This document shows, one piece after another, positions 41,485-53,788 of a DNA stretch of 64,000 bases; the first letter of the stretch is position 1, and each line of letters starts with the position of its first letter. Source of the stretch: Strigops habroptila. Lineage: Eukaryota > Chordata > Aves > Psittaciformes > Psittacidae. The notes below the pieces were generated by a model. The model made no database searches. It was given only the letters and a program-made list of their open reading frames with translations, and was not told the DNA's origin. Position numbers and translations under genes: made by a program. The stretch spans positions 52,733,593 to 52,797,592 of the forward strand of contig NC_044282.2 in assembly GCF_004027225.2 (NCBI RefSeq), written 5' to 3'.

Positions 41485-42381
41485 AATTACTGAAGGGCAA
41501 GAGTTTTGCCTTTTTAACTTGCTGCGTGATACATGATTCTTCACTGAAAGTAATCTGGTTTGTACATGTAGTGCAAAACCATCCATGTGGAGAATGTGAA
41601 TGCTCAGACTCTGATCTCACAACTCTGGGCACAGAGGACAGACGGCTGCAGTCACCCGCAGCCCCGCTTGAGCCCATGGCTCTGGTTCAGGACCCATGCA
41701 AGGAGATGCAGAAGCAGCAAGACCAGGTCAGTAACTTTGAACAACGAGCTCAAGTTCAGGGGGAGCTTTGGGTGCAAGGGCTTTAGTAATAACTTTATAG
41801 GTGGTTCTTTGACATTAAGACCTGAGGGTATCCCTTTCTGCCCCCAGCTTTAGGGATTTTACCAAGGCCAGTTTCGGAGCCCAGGCACCATAAATACCCA
41901 ATACAGTCCCAGAAGAAAGACAGGCTTTGTTCCACTTCCAGAGCAGAGTTGAGCTAAGATCAACGTGATGTCTGGAGAAGCTGACCTCTATTGAATGCTG
42001 TGGGAGTGTGACCTGAGGAGGTGCTTACTTAGGCACTTCAAAAAATTTCCTGCAGTTCGGCAGGATGGATCCAGGAATAGAGGTACTGCAAAGAGAAGTG
42101 GCACAGCTGGGTCATGGATTTTGCCAAAGATGCTTATTATAAGAGTGTTTATATAATTTAAACCTGGAATGAAATCCTGCTAGACATATGCTTCATTATT
42201 TTTTTTACCCTTTGAACAGACTTCCCCTCAGTCTCTGTGGTGGTAACCCAAGGTAAAGCCTGGTCAAGCACTGCATGTAAACACACATAAGTTGAAGCAC
42301 ATGAGTGGTCCTTCTGGAGTCAGTGGGTTTGGCTTTTTGAAGTGGGATTGCTTGACATGTGTGTAAGAGCAGAACTTCAAA

Positions 42382-42443
42382 ATGGTGATGGATGTGATGA
42401 TCTTACAGGTCTTTTCCAACCTACCTGATTCTATGATTCTATG
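42382..42443 (+). mobile_element. Very short CR1 tail
   Basis: GTGATGATCTTACAGGTCTT TTCCAACCTACCTGATTCTA TGATTCTATGG is the last 60 or so bases of a CR1, with the two ATTCTATG units. Nothing upstream of it is recognisably CR1, so this is an extreme 5' truncation. Confidence 0.88.
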
Positions 42444-45017
42444 GTGATGCCCAAGCAAAGGCCAAGGGCTTTGAAGGGAACAAGGCAGGCCTGAGTAGCA
42501 GCTCAGTTCCTCTAGGTGAGAGGAGTGAGAAATGGTTGTAACTACTGCTTGAAATTGTTCCTCCTAACCATGGAGCTACTAATTACCTGTCATTGCCTAA
42601 AGCTGCCCAAATCCCAGAGATGGAGGGGGACATTGCCTGTAATCATAGTGGTTTCTTCCTTGCCAAGGGAACTGAGCTGCTGCAGCTCAGTTGGAGTGGG
42701 CTCACTCCAACAGAAAGAATATTCTCAAAATATTCTTTGAATTAATTTGCCTTGAAATTTTGCTTTATGTTGGGGGATGGGGGCAAACCTTGCAAGTGCA
42801 AAGAAAAGCAATCTCAAACAACAGACTCTAGAGGTGCAAACAAGGAAACTGTGATTATCAAGGTCTCAAAGTCTGGCCAGCACAGAAACAGTTCTGTTGC
42901 AGATGTTGGGTTCAGTATGATACTAAGTGCAAGTAAGGGTAACCTTGACCAAGCTAGTGTTAATTGAAGCTTTAGGCATGGCTGATTCCAAATCCATTTT
43001 CCCTAGGTTGTTGCACATGGCCAGTTTCTAGGGAGGGTTATCCCTAGGTATACACTATGCTCATCCTAGTAAAGCCTGCCCTTGTTTTTCCTGTGTTTTA
43101 CTGCTTAGAATACAGTATGTTAAATATTCCCCTTGACCTCTATTTATTGGTCTCTTTTCTTCATATATGTCACTTTTGGCCTGCCAGCAGCACAACTGTC
43201 TGGGCCACAACAACAACAGGAAAAATACTGCTGACAGATTGCTGTTTTCATCTGTGATTTAACATCAGCCCTGCCCAGGCTCTGAACATTGCTCGAGAGC
43301 CTAAATCAACTCACTATGCAATCCCGCGTCGCTCAGCAGCAGGCATCCTCCTTGCTCGGGGCAACAGGAAAGCGTGCTTAAGAACACCGAGGGTGATAGG
43401 CTTAAGGACATACTGAAGTGTTTCTTTGATTTGCAGCCTGAGGAAAACAGCTTTACTGCAACAACATGGATCTGCCTATTAGTTCAGTCAGTCTGGAATT
43501 AGTGGTAAAAATGAAGGTAAAATGAGGTCAGACACCACAGAAGTAATGCCTGTGTTAAGAAGTGAAGCAAATCATGAAGAATACAGGGAAAGCCTGTAAG
43601 CCGAGGAGATGATCTAAACCACATCCAAGAGAAGAGATGGGGCAAAGCCAGGGATTGGAGGGAAAGTGCAGGGATGCATTGGGCAGGGAAACACTGCAGA
43701 ATGGGAACAGGCAGATCTGAAACAAGACGGTGAGAAGGCAGAGATCAAAGAAGACATGATCAAGGCTGCGGATGAGGTCTAAGGTGCAGGGACAAGTAGG
43801 GCTGGGAGCCAAACACAGAAATGCATTTATACTAGTAAGCTTTATCTAGTTGCATCCACACATTAAACACTCTTAGCTCTCACTGCAGATCTCCTACCTG
43901 CCTCTGCTAACTTTCAGACTGCACCAGGAAATGTAAAGTACACAAATTTGCCCATGCTAAAGTGTGCAATCACCTGTGCCTGTGCCCCGGCACAGTTTAG
44001 AATACCAATACAGATATGCCCAGAAACCCTTCACCCGAGCACCCATTCACTAATTGTTTGCTCTGTTACAAGATTGTTCAAGCCCAGGGTCTAATTCCCA
44101 TGTGCAATGGGAATCCTACGGAATGCAATTGGCTCCCAAGGAGCCAATGCCAATTACGAATTCCTTCTTTTATACTAATGAGAGAGTTAATAATACATCA
44201 TTGAAAGCATTTCACTTTGTAGCCTTAATATTCTTCTAATACAAAAGGCTTCAAGCCATGTAGAAATTACCTTCTTGATGCGCTTTTCTGGCAGCAGGGA
44301 AGATATGTTTGTCACCTTTTTTCAGCATCTTGGTACTAACACATGGCATGGGCCATGGGGGAGGAAGGCCATCAAGGGACAGATCCCATCTTCAGGCCAC
44401 CATGACCTTTTTACAGCAACTACAGTTTCCTAAACCCACCTTCCTCAAGCCTAAGGAAGGAAACTCAGCTTGACAAGTATGTTTCTCATCAGGCCATCAG
44501 GGTGTTTCTTAAGTGACAAAACTAAGCAGTCCTTTTACATGGAGGGTTGTGTTGAAAAGTTGCTTTCCTTTTATAAACTGGCCCAAGTCTCTCAGTCATG
44601 TCTGTTTTCTACGTGTGATCATCGCAGGGGAGGGAGGGGAGTCAAAGTGATTCAGTGCTTGGAGCCTCATCCAAGACTGTGCACAGCTTGGATCACCATA
44701 ATGTTGGGAAGCAGGAGGATGACAAGAGACTCTGCTAGCAGAATGCCTCAGATTGTTCGTCCTTGCACTTAATCCACTTTATGCTCCCTCTCATGCCAAC
44801 ACTAGCAGCAACCAGCAGCTTTGAGACACTGGAGGTTTTGTGTAGCTCTTCCACATTATTTTGCTTCAATTTTTCCTCTCAGTGTTGGATACTTTTTTTC
44901 CTGTTTTGTGATGTATGTGGTGGTTATGAAAGGTGTGCCTGTGAAAACAATACTGACAAAGGATTCAGTTCAGTTCACTGGAGAATACAGCAGGCATTAT
45001 ACTGAAAGTGTCCAGCT

Positions 45018-45420
45018 ATTGTAGAGTCATGGAATAAATTAGTTTGGAAGAGACCCCTGGAAGTCATCTGGTCAAAACTTGTGCTCAGAGTTAGATCAGG
45101 TTGATCAGGGCTTTGTTTTGAAAACCTTTAGGGATGGAGATCGCACAGCGTCTCTGGGCAACTATGCCATGGTTAAACACTGACTGCGAATTTTTTTCCC
45201 TTATATTCAGCCAGGATTTCCCTTGCTGCAGATCGTGACAATCAATTCCTGTCATTTTGCTATGAACATCTGAGTAAAGTTGAGCCACACTCCTTTTGGC
45301 AGGTGGACACAACAGTGAGGTGAGATACCCCCTCCATCCCTGTTCCTCATGCTGAGGCCCCATAAGGGCATTTCTTCGGCTTGTCATGTCTCTCTGAATA
45401 GCAGTCAAATCTCCAGCATA
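45018..45420 (-). mobile_element. Older CR1 3' region, reverse orientation
   Basis: On the + strand: GTAGAGTCATGGAATAAATT, GGAAGTCATCTGGTCAAAAC, TTAGGGATGGAGATCGCACA, CTCTGGGCAACTATGCC, then CAGGATTTCCCTTGCTGCAG and GGCAGGTGGACACAACAGTG AGG. The block order matches the reverse complement of a CR1 tail from an older subfamily than the 38.8-kb copy. The right edge is approximate. Confidence 0.8.
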
Positions 45421-48400
45421 CTCAATGCACCTCTCAGCTAGGCATCATTCACTGAAGTGCCTGCCACCCCATTGCCTGGGGCCCTGGTGAAGGTGCCAGT
45501 ACTGGCAGCTGAGGAACATCACGGAGCCCTGACCACCAGCCAGGCTTTAGCTCATTAACCACTCACCTCCAAGCCCAGCAGTCCAGCCAGCTTTTCAGCC
45601 ACCTTGTATCCCACATCTCCCAGGCTTGGCTACAGCTGTGTGGCCTCTTTTTGCCTGTGGACATTAACGTTGCTCTGTGGTGGAGGAAACAGTTGCAAAA
45701 CTTCGAGCACAGAGATCAGAGGCGGCGAAGCTCGGCTGTTTCCCAGTCTCTGCTGTGTGACCTCCAGTAAGTCACCCAAGCCACAGAGACCAGATGCTAC
45801 ATGTTGTTTAAATAAGTCAACCTATCCCAAAGATTACAGATGCAGCTGCATCGGGGGCAAAACTCTGCTTGTGAGACAGCTGAACCAACAGCACTGCCAA
45901 CAACAGGAGCCCATGCCCAGAATTCATAAATAAATACAAATAAAAACAAAATTTTCAAAAGACTTCAGTGAAGAGGTTCCCCTCCAGCACTTAAACCTTA
46001 GGACAGTGTCTTAGTCTCAAGCTTAAGTCCTCTCCTCTACAAAATGGTGAGAAGATACGCTTGTCAGGAGTGCCAGTGTTGCCACATCAGCGTTGCATGT
46101 GAAAGAAGAATAAAATAATGCAATCAGCTATAAAGCTTTTAGTGCCATAAAAACCCCCATGCAAAGTGATCTGCAGATGGGGAGAAAGCCATGGCAGTGG
46201 CTGGATGATCTCTGTGAATTACCTTCACAACCTGTTGTATTTTGTTCAACAAATAATATTGGATCAGCAGAAACTTGTGTCTAATGTCAAGATACACAAA
46301 ACCTGAATAATTTTAGATAGCTCCATGGGACGTCACAGAGGCACAGAGCCAAACTGATTATAGCAGAGGTAGAATCTGAAACCAGCTGCAGAAAGAGAGG
46401 CAAAAGCCTCCCAGATATCCCATTGCCAAAAGGGCCTTTTCTTCCCCACAATAAGGCACAGAAGTATTATTGTCATCATTTCATAGTGGCATTCAGGGAT
46501 GGGGCAGTCACCTTTGTGCTGTCGGGTGACCCTCTTTGCATGTTTTCTTCGTGCATCCATAACACAGGGGAACATCCTAGGCCCCAGACAGGAATGGCAT
46601 ATAGTACCTGCTACAAGGCAACAGTCCTCTAAGCCCTTCTCACACATTACTGGCTTGCTTTCCTGCCACCAGGAAATATGGGCTCAGCCTGAAACTCCAT
46701 CAAGGTGGGTTTGATGGAGCTGCAAAGTTGTATGGATATTCAGTGGTTTGCCACTGCCTGCAAACACATGTGCTTCCTCGGGCAGAGATGCCTTCTACCC
46801 CGGACTGCAAAGAGACTGACGAGCATAGTGCAATGGCCTGGAAGGTGGGAAAAGGAGGGGGCACAGCCCTGCACAGTGGGGCTGGTGGAAGGATCCCACT
46901 TCCTCGTCCCACCAAGGAAATTTCCTGTGCAAAGATCCCAGAACACTATCTGGCAACATGGCCTGAGCTAGAAGTTCAGCCCCAGAGGGAAAGAGGGATG
47001 CCAAGTGGCAGTGACCTGCTGATTGCCCCAGCTTAGGCTGGTGCGTGATGGGTGACCACTGCGAGAACATGCACAGCTCCAGCTAGTTCATAAGGAGGAA
47101 AAGGGAGACACCTAATGGGAACAAGGGAAAAAAGCACCCACAGCACAAGTGCATCAGGGACAGGAAAGCACCGGTGAAACGCAAAGACCTGCATTGCTGT
47201 CTGCAGTGGCCCAGGGAGGTGGAAGGGCATTTGGGAAGGGACTGGAGAGCAGCGTCTGCGCAGGGTCTGATGCCAGCACTGCCATGCTGCACACGGGTCC
47301 CATCTGCGCCATGGCTGTGCTATCAGGAGAGCAAAGGGGGGCAAAGAACCCTCAAAGCTGTGGGCAACTATTGCTTTTAACACTACTCTTTGAATTATAG
47401 CCAGCCATGGCAGCAGTTGTACTACCCCTACGCTAAAAATGTCATCGCTGCAGGTAACAGCAGCATCATGCATAAGATCAACCTGGATAACTGGGGACGA
47501 TCATTTCTGACAGCAACCAAACTCTCAAGGGAACAAAAGAGGACACTGCACTTTGTTCTCCCTCTCACTGTGGACCATGAGGGCCAGGTCCTACTAAGAA
47601 GAAGGGAAGTCTAATAGGTCCCATGAAACAAAAAGACCAAATTTCTCCAGTGCAGAACCAGTTTAATTCACCAATATCTGCCCATAGAAAGAGCACATAA
47701 GCTGCCAGTAACATGAGGCAGTGACTCCACAGATCATCTTCCCAAACAAACCTCCACTCACTGAGCCTGGAGAGTTATAGCTCCTCTTAAGTGTCCCTGC
47801 AAACACTCACTGCTAATCCCTCGTAACCATCCTGGGGACCAAGTGCTGTTCCCATTTTACGGATTTTAATTCCCTGAGGGGATGCAGGGAGCTGCAGCTC
47901 ATCAGGCTGATGGAAACAGCACACACACCCCCAACAGCAGAAGAACAACTATCAGCTGGTGAGGCCGAGCAGTAGATCACCTCTGCAGCCGAACAGGCAA
48001 GTGTGGAGATCTCTCCAGAGAAGAGAGCAGCCATGCAAACCACCAAGTGAAATTGGGAAGAAACCTCACAGATCACTGTTAATGACAGCTGCTCAGCAAG
48101 GAACAAAGTGTTTCATACTGGTCATGGGCCGAAGCCCACGGTTGTCCACACTGGCTGTCATCTTAGACAGATGTACAGTGTTAGCTTGCCAGGGATTTCA
48201 AGCTTTTGTAGTCCTAACCCGCGCTGCAGTAACCCGAGATAGGAAATTAAAAGTGTCTTCTTGCCAGCATTCCTGGATGCACTTCAGGGTGAAAGCTGTC
48301 TGCTCCTCTCTGGCCAAGCCGTGCCTATAACTGTGCAACTCTCAGGAAGCACAAGTGGTTTTGTGGCGAAAACGTGACTCAGCAAGTTCTGCACTCAGCT

Positions 48401-51400
48401 GGATCTTGGAAGCAGCTGTTGGTGTCTGAGATGAAGGTGAAATACCCCTGACCAGCTGATGGTAGCCGGACTCTGTGGGAAGCAGCTGCCCACCACCCGG
48501 GCTGCAGCCAGCACCAGTGCGGGTGCCTGTTGGGAGCAGGATGGGGACACAGTGCAGTACAAAGCACAGAGAGAGCAGAGGTGATATGGGAAGAATAGAG
48601 ATAAATAACATGGGTGTTAGGGGTAGTCAGGGAAAAGGCCACGGGAAAGGAAGAAGCACAGGGCTCCTCTGCAAGAGAACGGAAGGTAGGAAGGATACAC
48701 TGGGATGGGGCATCTTAAGAGGAAGAACGGAAGTTACACTGCTAATAGGTTGGTAGCTGTTGTGGCCCTGACTGCAATAAGCATATCAACAAAATAACCG
48801 TTTCTTTAACACAGCCAAGCTTTTTTCCTCGGTTCTTGCCACACTTGTCACAGGACACCAGAGGCAGCAGGAAGGGGAGAAGCAAAGGCATGCCCAAGAT
48901 CTGGAAAGGGTTTACTTGGGTTTAAATCTTACTGAAATAAATAAGATTTAAGCAAAGTGCTGCACTCAATAGAGATGCTTTCTTGAATCAGGCCTTTCAT
49001 CAAGAAATGTTAATTAGATGTATCTCCTTCCCAAGACATCTGCCTGTGAGGACAATATCATCATCTCTGAGGTCCTCAAGTACATTAGTGACAAAGCAAC
49101 ATAGCCACCCAGGCAGGAAGAGCACTGAACCTCTCAGACCCCAGTTCTGCCACCCATGCTCATGACAAATAGTGTGTTTTTTTTCTCTGAAATAACATCC
49201 AACTACTTCAGCAAGACTGCTGCTGAAAGCAGGGCTGCTCCTCACAAGAAAGATGACAGATTTTCATCTTGGGCTGCCAACTCTTTTATATCAGGACTTT
49301 GCAGACAAGTCTGAAGACCACCATTGTGCTGGCATCACAGGCACTACAGAAACATGCAGTGGATGCGCCACCTCCTCCACCTGCATGGAAAGAAAAGACA
49401 TGTGCCTTTGGTGGGAAGTCAACCCATGCAGTCAAATACCAGAGTGAGGTGGGAGAAAAGTCAGACAAATTAAATAGATGGATCAAATTCCAGCATGACC
49501 TGAAGATCACTCCATGCGGGGTCTGCTGCAGTGAAGGTGGGAGCAGCGTCGCTCCTCCAGGGAGGGTGCCAAGCTACCAGTCCCTTGTCGATTAATCCTG
49601 GGGAGCATGAGGCAGTGGAGGACACCCTGCCAATTGTAAATGTGGTGATGGGGCATTGGGGGCATATATACGCATCATTAGTCATCCACAAGAATTTTGT
49701 TTTTGTAACCTCTGCATTTTTATCTGTCACTTCGAGCAATAAATATGCACTCCCGCCAGTGATTTGACATTACACTTGCTTTGGATGGTTGCCTTTCCCA
49801 AATATTAATAGTAACTCATTGTGGACACAGCATTGGTATTTAGTTAGATCAGACCAGCTTCTTTTAAAAAACAACTTTTCGTATGAAGAGAACAGATGTT
49901 TTTAATTTACACAAAGAACAAAAACAAAGTTCTATTGTTCAGTTACAGTGAACACAAACATAACAGGCACACAGAATTAACACCAATAGCACGTTTAAAA
50001 AAAAATTAAAACCCATCATTATACAGGTCTGCTTCTTGTGCTTTTTCCACCACTTTAATGATTTAGTGGCATGCAATGATAGCAAGTGTTGCTTTTTGGA
50101 ATTCATGTGAATTTGAGTGTGGAGTATTTTAAAGATAAAAATGGCATAAACACAACGACACTTTCTAAACACACATTATACAGATAATAATAATAATAAT
50201 AGTTTTAGAATAACAAATGAGGAATGTAAACTCTCACAGTCCAGGGCATAAACCATTAGCTTATGGGGATAGGAACAAATTGCCTCTTTCAGCCTATAAT
50301 TCTATAGTTGTTCCTTACAGGGCATATTTTCCGCTGGACCATCTGCACACAAGTGAGGTTTCAGCCCTCTGAATCGTGATGTGTGCATACAAAAATGGAC
50401 TGAGCATTTTAGTTGCATCAGTGAGGTTATCTTGTAGCATTGTATGAAGTTAAACCAGAACTATCCTTATATGCTACTTTTCCCTGGGGATTTATAAGCC
50501 CCTTGAATGTATCTACAAGCTCCTGGCACATGCAGGTGAGAGCAGAGCTCGGGTACATGTCCATGCTAAAGGTGACCAAGCCCCTTCCAGAACACGAGTG
50601 CTACCCTGCAGGTGAAGGTACCTCTTGCATCATTCTGTCTCTTGCAGACACATACCCTGAGAAAATGTTTCTCAGAGATGAAGATTAGCATCATTCCCAT
50701 TTCTCACACACTGGACCCATAACTTGAATGTCTCATTCTCAGCTTACTCTGAGGCATAGCACTTCCCATGGAGAAGCATCTCCTCTAGCATCTCATTTTT
50801 GAAGTTTCCCTAGTGGCTCTCTCCAGTTGGTTGTCACATCTTAGATCACCTTCTTGGGCAGCTACTTCTAGGTTTTGAAATATTGACATATCAATATTTC
50901 TATCTGTATTTCAGATTTGCCAAACCTGCAGCTGCAAGAGAGCAAGCAGGGCAGAGATCCCTTATCTTGGCTTCTCCCAACTCTATATAAGCAAGCATTC
51001 TGCTTTCAGTACATTAAAACCAGGCTTCATCCCATTTCCTTTCCCATTGTTCACTAGTTTTGGTTTTGCCCAATAACAGGTACAATTTTACTTTATTCCA
51101 CACTCAAACTAAGTATCAGACTTATGAGGCTTACTTTAGATCATCACAGGGGACCTAGTGAAAAACAAAAAGAACACTTCCTTGCAGTTGAACCAGCTGG
51201 AAAAAATAAAGTTATAATTAAAAGACTTGGGACAGAAAAATTAAAAAGTCTTCTTCTGTAGCATTCAGGTAACCTGGCGATTTCACAGAAAGACAAACAC
51301 CATGACTCAAAGGGCTGGAGCCTTTTTACACCACTAAAAGCAAGCCTCACTTGGCTGCTCCAAATGGCCAGTTTTAAACTTTCAATCACACCATACAATA

Positions 51401-53513
51401 TAAAAGCCGGTTGCAGACCCACGCAGGAAAAAAGAGAAACCGAAGCATTACAGTCATACGGTACCTTTCAGCCCGAAAGAACCCAAGCCATGAATCATCT
51501 TACCCATCACAGAATGCCATCACTGAGCACTAAAACACAGCAGCTGTTTATCACCCTACAAGAACATTAAGATGGGTTCTCTTATGCAGCCAAAATGGCA
51601 AGGAAAACCGAGTAGACAAATGTAATAATCTGGAATGCACAAGCTTATCCTCCCTACCTTTATAATAAGTACCAGAGGGACTTTAGGGACCACAAGCAGC
51701 CGGTGCTTCCAGCCGCCCAATGCTAACAGTGCTTTCCACAGCACTTAAGCGATCCTTGGAAGCCAAAACCATTTGACCTGGACTTGCTTTGATTTGCTTG
51801 GTTGACAGTGAGGCTAAGAGCTGGCTATTGCACACTGACCACAATTGCTACGTCACATCCAAAGTCATTTCTGCCACATTTAGAACCACAGTTTATGCCA
51901 GAAACAGAGTAACAGCGATGGTCTGAGTTGTCTAAAACCACATAAATTCACCTCCTCATTGCTTGTGCAAAGAAGGCAGCTAATTGCAGTCATGTACCTG
52001 TCCTGATGGTTGGCTGTTCATTACTAAATTGCAATCACGCTCTCTCAAACATGGCTCCCTCAGACCTTGACTCTCAGTATCTCGCAGAAATGCTACATGG
52101 CTCTTGGAAGTGCCTTATCAAAATTGGAACAGTTTTCTATCCAAATATACTGAAGTTTTCACTCAAAATCCAAAATCTCATTGTTACACCACACTCATCA
52201 CTGTGGTATCTGAGTACCGCCATTTCCAGCCGAATTCCAGCCACAGCTGGATTCAATGAAGAGTCACTCCAGGTCTGGGGACGCAGAGTTAACACAGGCC
52301 AGGATCATGCAGCGAGTCCTGCATGGGCTCATGAGAAGTTTGTTGCAGAAGTCGGACTTCAGCTCCTGCTGAATGAGAATGGTCTTGTGGCCAAAGGACA
52401 TTAATTAGGAGATTGCTAAAGCTCCGGAGCTCTGCTCCAGAGCACTCACACAAGCGTGCCACCAGTATAAAGTGAGCATGTCTGGCAGGGCAGCGGTGTG
52501 GGTTCTGCTGTTTCCGCAGAGGCTCTGTGACAGAGGTGGACAGAGCAGGGGATTACACTGATTGCACTGTGTCCTGGGAGTGGACATGTCCAATGGTTTC
52601 CTCTATCCCAAAGCAGTGTGAAGTATACTGTAAAAACAATCTCATTTCTATAGCACTGTTCTGCTCATGCATGTGAACCAAAGTAAGGTAAGAATGGATC
52701 AGTAATGCCGCAAAATGGGGACAAAAAGGAGAATAAGCCCTGGGTTTCAATGGCTAAAATGTCAACTTAAATGTCCTGTACTTCTCACCCCACCGTAGCT
52801 CAGCTCATCCATGCCACACGAGCTGTATTTTTAGCTCACCAAACCTCTCAGCCTTTCTGCTTCTCAGGGCACGGGCAGTCCCAGAGCCACAGCTCCCCCC
52901 AGGTGCAATGACTCTCTCTCTTCCCAGGCAATGTGTTTGGCCATTTACTGACCAGTGCATGGTCTGACTGATCCAGAGACATCAGAGCACTTCTAAAAAC
53001 AAGATGTTTTCCCCAAAACACTCTCTGATAATCAAACAAATCAAAGGGCAACCTAACTGGATCCACAAAAGCAAAACACGCAGCTGCCAAAGAACTGCTG
53101 TTATCTCTGGCATGGCTGGGTCACTGGGACATTTCACAGAAACAAAAATGTATTTCCTGTGTAGACCCAATTAAAGTACCTCTGGGGGAATGTTTCATGT
53201 GCTCTTAAGACCTGAAGCCAAAGCTACCCAAGTGGCTTGTAAAGAATGAGGTTTCTTCCCAGGGGTTGATGGAAAGCACCGAGCATCCTCTGCTGCAGTC
53301 ATTAAAATTAGGCTTAGCAGCAGCATCTGACCTTGTAAATACCTGCCAGAAGGGTGCTCTGCCCTCCCAGCAAGCCAGAGGCTGCCTCCCACTGCCAGAG
53401 CTCAGATAACGTTGGAGGGCACTGCAGGATTCAGCCCTCCACGACAGAAGCTACTGACCTCTCCTAATTCACACACAAGGTTTGGAGAAGAAAGCACAAT
53501 CTCTGTTGTAAAA
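45421..53513. other. Intergenic DNA upstream of the egg-coat gene
   Basis: It includes a moderately GC-rich part (about 46.4-47.5 kb) where open frames exist on both strands without domains, and an (ATA)n at 50.2 kb. No exon was recognised up to the putative control region at 53.5 kb. Confidence 0.5.
50184..50201. repeat. (ATA)n microsatellite
   Basis: Six ATA units. Confidence 0.9.
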
Positions 53514-53546
53514 GGTCAGGTCTGACCAGGTACCTCTACGCAGGTG
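53514..53546 (+). promoter_or_regulatory. Nuclear-receptor-like palindrome plus E-box upstream of the egg-coat gene
   Basis: GGTCA at 53514-53518 and TGACC at 53523-53527 form an inverted pair with a 4-bp spacer. The classic oestrogen response element has a 3-bp spacer. The inner GGTCTGACC is a perfect palindrome around one base. An E-box CAGGTG follows at 53541-53546, about 170 bp before the start codon. Known biology: other ZP genes use an E-box bound by FIGLA, and avian egg-coat genes can respond to oestrogen. Function here is inferred only, and no TATA box is evident. Confidence 0.25.
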
Positions 53547-53712
53547 GGTCAGCTTTATGTCAGAGGTAGGAGGACTTTGCTGCCCATGCACAGGTCTCTG
53601 GTGACAGATGGAGGCTGTGGGTTGCTCTCTATGCAGGTAATGAGACTTTGGGTGCTGCCTTGTTCACTTTCCATCTTGATCATTTTTTCTCCGTTCACCC
53701 CATCATTTGTTC

Positions 53713-53788
53713 ATGTACTTGCACTGCAGGATCTGGCTGCTTTTCTTGCTGTTCTGGCTGGGACAAGGGAGGCAGATGGCTCCCCCAG
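53713..53788 (+). CDS. ZPAX: Exon 1: start codon and signal peptide
   Basis: ATG at 53713 opens a frame encoding residues 1-25, a basic/Cys start followed by a hydrophobic core ([11 protein letters not shown]) and a polar end (QGRQMAPP). The exon ends CCA-G before the donor GTTGGT, phase 1. An in-frame TGA at 53677 lies upstream, so without further upstream splicing this is the first usable ATG. The start context is weak (T at -3 and at +4). Confidence 0.65.

Larger units (their letters stand above)
39063..45017. other. Intergenic or unrecognised gene region
   Basis: AT-rich from 39.8 to 41.5 kb. It contains the speculative exon-like trio and a short CR1 tail at 42.4 kb. A perfect 9-bp stem with a 3-base loop (ATTGGCTCC-CAA-GGAGCCAAT) sits at 44128-44148. 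Nothing else is recognised. Confidence 0.45.

Noticed and set aside
47033-47473. Minus-strand ORF of 146 codons
   Set aside because: Several frames on both strands are open here at once, a sign of base composition rather than coding. No domain is recognisable.
52006-52404. Plus-strand ORF of 132 codons 1.3 kb upstream of the egg-coat gene
   Set aside because: It does not look like a ZP-family segment, and its end has no donor that would join exon 1 in phase.
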